Source: Ophioderma brevispina (lineage: Eukaryota; Echinodermata; Ophiuroidea; Amphilepidida; Ophiodermatidae). Taken from it: a stretch of 64,000 nt of DNA. The notes beneath the pieces were generated by a model that had not been told where the DNA came from, searched no databases, and worked only from the letters and a program-made list of their open reading frames with translations. Each line of letters begins with the position of its first letter. Within the stretch, counting starts at the first letter, position 1. The stretch spans positions 1 through 64,000 of the forward strand of contig JAMKCH010001659.1 in NCBI GenBank assembly GCA_023653785.1, written 5' to 3'. This document shows positions 57,295-64,000 of the stretch, piece by piece. A program made the translations under genes and the position numbers.

Positions 57295-58330
57295 GATTTG
57301 TTTTATAAAACGGTTGGTCATGAATGATAAAGTGAACAACATACCAATTTCAAATTGTATCTATCAAATATAATATGAGAAAATGTGTTTTGGAAAGTGA
57401 ACATTGCAAGGGTTTCGCGCTTCGTGCCTGCACACACCCGGCCAGGCCGCTTCATATATGAACTCTCCATGAACACTTGTTATATTATTTGAAACAAAAA
57501 CTAAAACCATCAGCTATATTTTACTTTTGAAAAACCGTTTATCATACCTCTGTCATTAAAAAGTGAAATACTTTACAAATTTCTATTTATCAAATTTTCA
57601 CGAGAAAATGTGTTTTAGAAAGTGAATATTGCAAGGCTTCCGCGCTTCGCAAGGGAGGGGGACACCCCCTCCCGCACCCACCCCCTGGGCCGTCTCCGTA
57701 AACAAAATATTAATAATTCAAACAAAAACAACCAGAAGTTGCATCGATTAACTACATTATACAGCTCCCACACACACCCGCCCGTCACTTCGCAACCAGT
57801 GCAACTTCACCCCCCCCATGGGAATCTTGAAAACGAAGTTGGTAAAATGGGGCCCATAACTCCCATGTTCCCCCGGGCCCGCAATTTCTCTCGGCGGCCC
57901 TGGGTACAACGTCTGGCTGCTTCACTAAATGTTAAAACTTGGTATTTTAAAATTTGGCACAAATGGAAAAGTTACATTCTAGATATTACGCACAAAAGGC
58001 AATTAAAATACATTTGGTCTCAGTCCTCATTCCAATACCAGGATAGAACCCTATTGAGCACCTCGAAACCAGAAATTTCCCGCCCGATCCCACCTTCCCG
58101 AAATTTAAGACTGTCACGTTGTTAATGTTTATTTACATCCTGAAAAATGTCTGATGGTGGTTTTCTGTTAACCGGGCTTTATAAGACCTATATGTTGTGA
58201 TCCACTTTGAAAATTCATTTTTTTCCACCAACTTTGCATGGGCAAATGCATCTTGGAGAACGAATGTTGTAAGAGGTCCACGCCTCGCAAAGGAGGGGGA
58301 CATCCGTACATCGTACTATTTACAACCTGA
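57295..58330. repeat. Three diverged copies of a ~200-bp module
   Basis: Modules end near 57440, 57690 and 58310. Each has an ACGGTTGGTCATGAATGATA/AACCGTTTATCATACCTCTG-like part, ATCAAATATAATATGAGAAA, TGTGTTTTGGAAAGTGAA and a terminal TTGCAAGGCTTCCGCGCTTC then GCAAGGGAGGGGGACA. Open frames through it (such as 57622-58125) combine repeat and flank and are not called. Confidence 0.6.
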
Positions 58331-59690
58331 TATATCGTATTTTCCTTCCATCAAATGTGTTTTTAAAGACATAACTTCGACTTGCGAGGCGCTTTTTCCA
58401 AACTTGGATATGAATTTTCTGCGAACACTTACTGCTTATGCAAAATAAAAGTTGCGACTCGTTTGTTTTTTACATCAGAGCCATTCTCATCCATTCCCCA
58501 TAAAGCATCAAAAGATCTGCATGTAAGTTCTTTTAAGAACCATAATTCTAATCTGTAAAGAGGGCACGAGGACATTTAACCAGATTTTGTTGAAAATGTA
58601 TCATGCTCGCCATTGTGTTAAAAATCACCCACTCTCCAAATTTCTTAGATTAAAATGGAGGACAAATCTAAAATTTGGATTAACATTTTTAATCTATTAG
58701 ATTTTTCATTTCACTTATTTTGATTTATATTTTAATCTAAACTTGCATTGTCCCTGCTCACAATCTGATCCAATAATTTAAAGTAAGAAAATTTTAGAGA
58801 AACACCTGAAGTGAATAACCGAAAAGGGTCTTGTAAGAAGGCGACCTAGTATTTTCTGCGTGAAGGCATGCAAGTTGCTCTGTATGGCAATTCCAAACAT
58901 CCATGCATGCCAAGTTAAAAACTTAACATGTATTTTTTTTCGGATTTTTTTCACAAAAACAATAATGTTGACGTTCGACAGCTAATAAAAATCCCAAAAA
59001 AGGAAGAAACCAAATTAATTTCCTTTCTTTTGGAAATTATTGGAAATGTCTAGTCACATGGCTCATAATAGATCTTACATAACCATAACGTTTTAGAATT
59101 GAAGAAAAAGTTTGGACTTAGAACTTGTTACTATGTGGACAACCAATATCCAAAATTTTTTTTATAAAACACAAAAAGCCATAAAGAGCTTGTGCTATAA
59201 CTGGACGTTTTGGTTGTAAGAATTTTATGGTTCGTATTAAGTTAGTAATTAAAGGTGGAGTGACTGATTATGATCCAAATTCATAATGGTGTTCTCCTCA
59301 CCTAGAAGACCAAAAATTGGTGACAAATTTGGAGTAATCGGCCCAAAAGGTGTACTAAATAGGCCCATAGACAGTTAAGTGTGTGCGGGAGTGTGTGTTA
59401 ATAAAATGTGGTTGTCCCAGAGGGCCCTCAACCAACACAAAACAAATTGGTGGTGCTTCCACACAAAAGGAAATTAACGTGGGGCTGGCTAGAGAGCAAG
59501 TACATATCACATATCCAGTGTAACACCGCAAAGCCATTACTAGACACAACAGGCCACTGTCATCTCAACAATACCACAAATCATACGAGCGATGATTCAT
59601 CATAACGTACAAGTGCCAATGTCAATACCCTCCACTGGATCTCATCACAACCATACAAATTTTATGTCTAAGCATCCAGTTTAAAGCTAA
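58331..59690. other. No gene seen
   Basis: AT-rich sequence without a supported feature. Confidence 0.45.
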
Positions 59691-60540
59691 CTCCCTCATG
59701 CGAGCGGAGTCCACCTTCAAACAACCAAAACCAACGCACAGGCTTAGGACTTCACATTATCTTTCACTAAGCGCCTCGACTCGATCAAACGCTTCAAGAC
59801 CAACTCCTTCATATGAGCGGAATCTGCCTCAAACAAAACCAAACCATATGGAAAAAATGAAGTCTGAAGCTACTACTACTGCCATCTTTCCCAAAAACCG
59901 CCTACAGCATGTCCAACCATCAAGGGCCCACACTGACAAGAACTGTGTAAAGTCATGCCAGTGACATCACTCCAGCCCGCAAGGGTACCCGCCGCCCTGC
60001 CCGCTTTACACTCGTTCTGGCCAAGCTACACCCCCGAACAGCCCAGCACCTTCAGGGGCACCCCACCCTACCCAGAACTTTGCATTGGGTGGGTGGGGGG
60101 AAATTTTCACACGTCACACTGGCTTGCTCTCTTGCCGAAAATGCGAAGGTTACAACATTCCCGCCAGAAACCAAAACACCGCGATCGGGAAGCCTCTTGG
60201 CGGAAGGGAATGACGTCACCTAGTTGCCGCCACAGAGATGGCACTCAAGGCGACGATGCTGAAAGGGCAGACACGAAGGAAAATTTGGGAGACTTCCTGA
60301 CCCACCCCAAAACCCACAAAGGGGGGAACCAAAAAAGCCGGGAGCGGGCCCCGTGTGGAAAAAATCACCTTTGGACAGACATCCGGTTCCGAGACTTAAA
60401 TGATAATATCGATATTGATTTGCGAAACTCCCAAACTATTTCCTTCGTGTGCGAGACTTTCAAACTGGGTATTTTCCTAAGACTCTTTAACTGGGCATTT
60501 CCTCGATTTGCGCCCGACTTATAAATGGTTTTAACCCATA
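59691..60540. other. GC-richer patch with a 189-codon open frame, not supported as a gene
   Basis: 59940-60350 is more GC-rich than its surroundings and holds an open frame (59955-60524) with no recognisable domain, a low-complexity composition and no codon evidence. Two ATGAGCGGAATCTGCCTC-like copies (near 59698 and 59812) show that the left part is a repeat. It could be an undescribed exon or CpG-rich promoter, or another repeat. Confidence 0.3.
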
Positions 60541-60939
60541 GCACTCTTGACGTTACATTAGGTTAACTTGCTCTCAAAACATGCAAAAAACAAACTCTCA
60601 AATTGAGAACCCTATAGTTAAGGCTGTGTGGATTTGATTGTATTCGGACAAGTGTTCTGGATAACCAAGATCAAGTTCCAATTATATCGTTGAATAGTCA
60701 ATTGAATGTTTTTGGTTATTAAGAGTATTTCCCAAGCTTACAGTATGCAACAGTGGTTAAAGATCGTATCTGAAGCCCACAGATGGCGATTCTGCAATAC
60801 TCACCCAAACAGTCCATTATTATTGCACTTTCCAATTCTGGGACACACGCTTTCTGACCTACCTACCAAATGAGCTGTTTTAATCAGCTCAAGTGAACAC
60901 AAACTGGGGACCCAACAGCTATTTCAAAAGAAGTCCACA

Positions 60940-61420
60940 GGAGAAACCCTCCAACTAAACTTTCTACACTAAGGGTCTTAGTTTTTAGTTGGTGAAGGGT
61001 TCCAACTACAAAACTAAGACCCTCCATCTTTTGGCAGCAAATGTATTTTATTGGAATTTGATACAGTAGTTTTGTAGTGAGTCCTTAGCCAACTACAAAA
61101 CTAAGGACCCTAACCTTTTTACAATGTATACAGGGTCATGTAGGGGGCCCCTTAGCAAACTATAAAACTAAACCCTAGCTGTTGGCACAAGTGTATATTA
61201 GGAAAATGTGAGACAGGATCTAAGTTATAAAGGTCTTAGATTAGGGTCTTAGTTTGTAGTGGGCCCTTGCCAACTAAAAACTAAAACCCTAGCTTTTTGC
61301 GGCACCACCAAAGTGTAATATTAGGGAAATTGGAAGGATATAAGTTATAAGGTCTTAGATTTATGGTCTAGTTTTGAGGGACTTAGGGGTTTGGGTCTTA
61401 GTTTGGGTTTATGAATGTAT
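60940..61420. repeat. Array around CCAACTACAAAACTAAGACCC, both orientations
   Basis: Four or five diverged units of about 90-120 bp combine AACTACAAAACTAAGACCCT, TTTTTGGCAGCAAATGTAT and GGTCTTAGTTTTTAGTTGG, the last being the complement of the first. Motif and complement alternate, so each unit can fold back. No coding. Confidence 0.7.
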
Positions 61421-64000
61421 ACACCCAATCTCAAATATTCCTTGCTCCAAAGATTAAATGCACAGAATAATGCAAGCAAATGGCAATTTTACTCCTAACA
61501 GCAGAGATGTACAAAACCAAATGCACCTTTGTACTGGTTTCAAAACTGGTAACTTCAGTAGTGCTGAGTGCACCATGATTCACAACATCACCCGAAGCTA
61601 TACTTGATTACCACAAAATGGCGGGAATTCGTTTATTCCGCCCATAAAAAGAAAACAAATATTACTCAAGTGTTTGAACACAGAATCACATGCACCATGT
61701 TAAAATCATACGCACCACATCTCCCGTGTGTCTGCACCCTAACATTACTTCATACGTTATGAGGTCCACTATTGGCAAGAGTTGAAGTTCTACTGAAACC
61801 AAATTATTCTACTTTTGGCCTTGGGGGTAGGGTTTACTGTTTTTAAAGGCCATAAATAAAAACACTCTGTTTCCGAGATGCTGAAGGGCGGGGAGAGGAA
61901 ACTCTTTCCACCATCACCTATTTTTGGTACTCAAAGAATAATCACCACTATATAATGTGGCTCTATTTCATCACCAAAAATGAAATTAATGACACTAACA
62001 GTTTGAGTTTATAAGTAACAACTTTTACTAGGCAACTCTGCAACTGTCAGTCTTGATACATCATCAAATTGACATCTGGGTAGTTGGTTATGATGCCTAC
62101 AATTATATTTGAAAACTAAGGCAGCTAAAATGGGAATTTCATTGTTACGGTGGCTGGGAAGTAGGAATCAAGGAACGGGTTTTGCCGTATCTTCAATTGT
62201 TGTGCATCATATATAAAGTATACATATTTGAGAAGGAAAGGGAAATGGCAATGACTTCAAGGAAAGGACATCCAAAATATGATAATTTTTTTCCCCAAAA
62301 TACGTATTTTGTGAGCAAATCATAAAAAAATTGCAGATTTCACTCACTTTTTTTGGGTTCCTATAACAAAAAATATAGAAATGTTATAAAAATGTGCCTT
62401 GTTCGTAATTGTATTACAGAGTCATAATTCTAGGGTCGGTATTTCCCTCTTTTCAAATTCTGCACTATTTAGCAAAATTATTGTCAAAAAAGCCAAACAA
62501 CCGCGTGTTTCAATTTGGAGCAACGCCAAGATGGTTCAAAGGTTGAACAATAAATCACGATTTTTACCCCCCCCCTCCAAAAATGAAAAAACTCAAAAAA
62601 GTACCGACCTCTTAGATTGTGATAGTTATACGATGCATTTCATTTCTTACCTGTTGCTGATATGGATTTCGAGTAAACTGGGAACCGAAAATCAAGAAAT
62701 TATCGCCGAGAGAGTGACAAGAGAAAAATCGCCATTGTCCAAATATGTCCATTTCCTACAAAATATAGCCTTACTCCAAACCAATCAAGGTTTCATCTCT
62801 TATCTTCACATGCTTCTGGCACCAGGTCCCAAATTGCTTCATCTGGATACTATGATCAAAATTCAACAAGTATGAGGCTAAAATCGTGACTGAAAATTTT
62901 AATCCCCATTCTGTTTGCAAAAAGCAACTCACGGGGGCAACCATTTACAATTGCATACAAGTGACATGGGGTGGTGCGTCATATCGAGCGATGCATCAAG
63001 GCATTTCTGATGCGATCATTACATCGCGCGGACGAATAGAACAGGCGAGTATTGCGTAATACGCGAATTACCCGCCCTTTTGCAGCTCAGCCCAGTGATT
63101 GTTTGGTCAAAAAGCGTAACATAGAAAGTAAATGAACAAAATATGAGGAAAAAAAATAAATATATAGAGCTTCGGTTAAAAATTATAGGGAAAAGAAAAC
63201 ATGGTTTAATGCGTTAAAATGAAAAAAAACTAAAAACTGGCCCTTTGACTAAAGTTCCTGAATTTCACACCCACCTTAAACATAGTAACCTTCATGTGTA
63301 GGAGTACAATAGGACATTTGAGTGTAAGCTAACAGGAACTGTGTGGATAACAAAGAGAATGTTTTTTTTTGATGGGGATTTTTCAAAAAGAAAAGACTGC
63401 TGCCAAATTAAATATAATGGTTGTAATTACTAATGAAAGATGTGTAATGATACAGCAATCTCATGTGAGGGGGTGAGAGGGTTGGCGATGATGCTGAGGC
63501 TCTTATGATGCTCTCGGATATAATTAAAATTCATGTACCTCATATGTAACAGCATGTGTGATTGGTCATACGCGGTCACATGGCCTATAATCAAGTGTTT
63601 ATATTTATGCATGCCAACCATGACACATGCCTTGAAGGGGTAAAAATTCAGCAATTTCAGACCATTTGATATAATGATTTAATTGTGAGTAGAGTTAGCA
63701 TAGTATGGTAAACATAAACAGGTTCATCAAAGGGATTTTGGGATGAACACTTGTTTATGCCTGCTGGCTAAAACAAGCATTAGACCCCAAATCAGAGAAT
63801 ATATCAAAATGTATACATAAACATAATTGACAATGAAGTTTTTGTTGGAAGCCCTGTCGTATGCACAGTTATTCTGTTAATGATAGTCGTGTAGTCAACT
63901 GCTTAATGGTACCAGGTCTGGGCATGTTGCTAATAAGTATAATCTACTCTGCACAGCAAATGCATGGTTTGACTTTAATATCAGATGGTACTGTTTCCCA
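61421..64000. other. No gene seen
   Basis: A 158-codon open frame at 62399-62875 has no domain I recognise and no splice or promoter context, so it is not called. The rest is AT-rich with no defined repeat. Confidence 0.4.

Noticed and set aside
57622..58125. 167-codon open frame
   Set aside because: Starts inside a repeated module shared with neighbouring copies; no homology.
59955..60524. 189-codon open frame, the longest in the window
   Set aside because: Low-complexity composition and no domain; kept only as a low-confidence patch note.
62399..62875. 158-codon open frame on the + strand
   Set aside because: No recognisable domain or gene signals.
1..64000. Multi-gene novel system or operon-like cluster
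   Set aside because: Only one real gene is visible; the rest is transposon- and repeat-derived.

Overview
This is animal nuclear DNA: AT-rich, intron-containing and crowded with transposon remains, with no bacterial operons. The only protein-coding gene I can support is the 3' part of XXYLT1, a GT8-family xyloside xylosyltransferase of the endoplasmic reticulum that acts on Notch-type EGF repeats. It lies on the + strand. Two exons are clean (17431-17563 and 18790-19331, ending in a stop). One upstream exon (about 6545-6885) is recognisable but frameshifted. The N-terminal exon or exons (cytoplasmic tail and membrane anchor) were not found. The overall style (intron size, a CR1/L2-like LINE, tRNA-derived SINEs, many small inverted-repeat elements, arrays of AGGTCA-like repeats) fits a marine invertebrate, possibly a deuterostome such as an echinoderm or hemichordate. 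That placement is an inference, not a demonstration.

Layout. 1-6500: a LINE 3' end split by a small insertion, a foldback element, a five-unit tandem array and a CAA/CAG microsatellite. 6545-19331: the XXYLT1 exons. The first intron seen (about 10.5 kb) holds three SINE copies, AGGTCA-type arrays and a decayed 3-kb LINE lying between inverted-repeat arms. The second intron (1.2 kb) holds a TTAA-flanked element and a second inverted-repeat element. 19332-about 21200: 3' UTR and flank, with a small element in it. 21400-35000: dense miniature inverted-repeat elements, many bounded by TTAA, including one nest three levels deep (24702-25798) and another nest (33851-34760). 35085-37402: a TTAA element opened by a 1.9-kb second element that itself carries two tandem arrays. 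39000-46830: a foldback element, an eight-copy 120-bp array, and a 1.9-kb head-to-tail duplication. 46833-64000: mostly unremarkable sequence with homopolymer C runs, hairpins, repeat fragments and two more arrays.

The most interesting signals are the many TTAA-bounded non-autonomous elements (piggyBac-like by target site), whose nesting gives a clear insertion order, the minisatellite-carrying inverted-repeat family, several near-perfect long hairpins, and three short hammerhead-like core remnants. I did not find a convincing new multi-gene system. Single-base frameshifts in an otherwise conserved exon, and many homopolymer-length differences between the two copies of the 1.9-kb duplication, suggest that assembly errors are common here; reading frames and repeat counts should be treated with that in mind.
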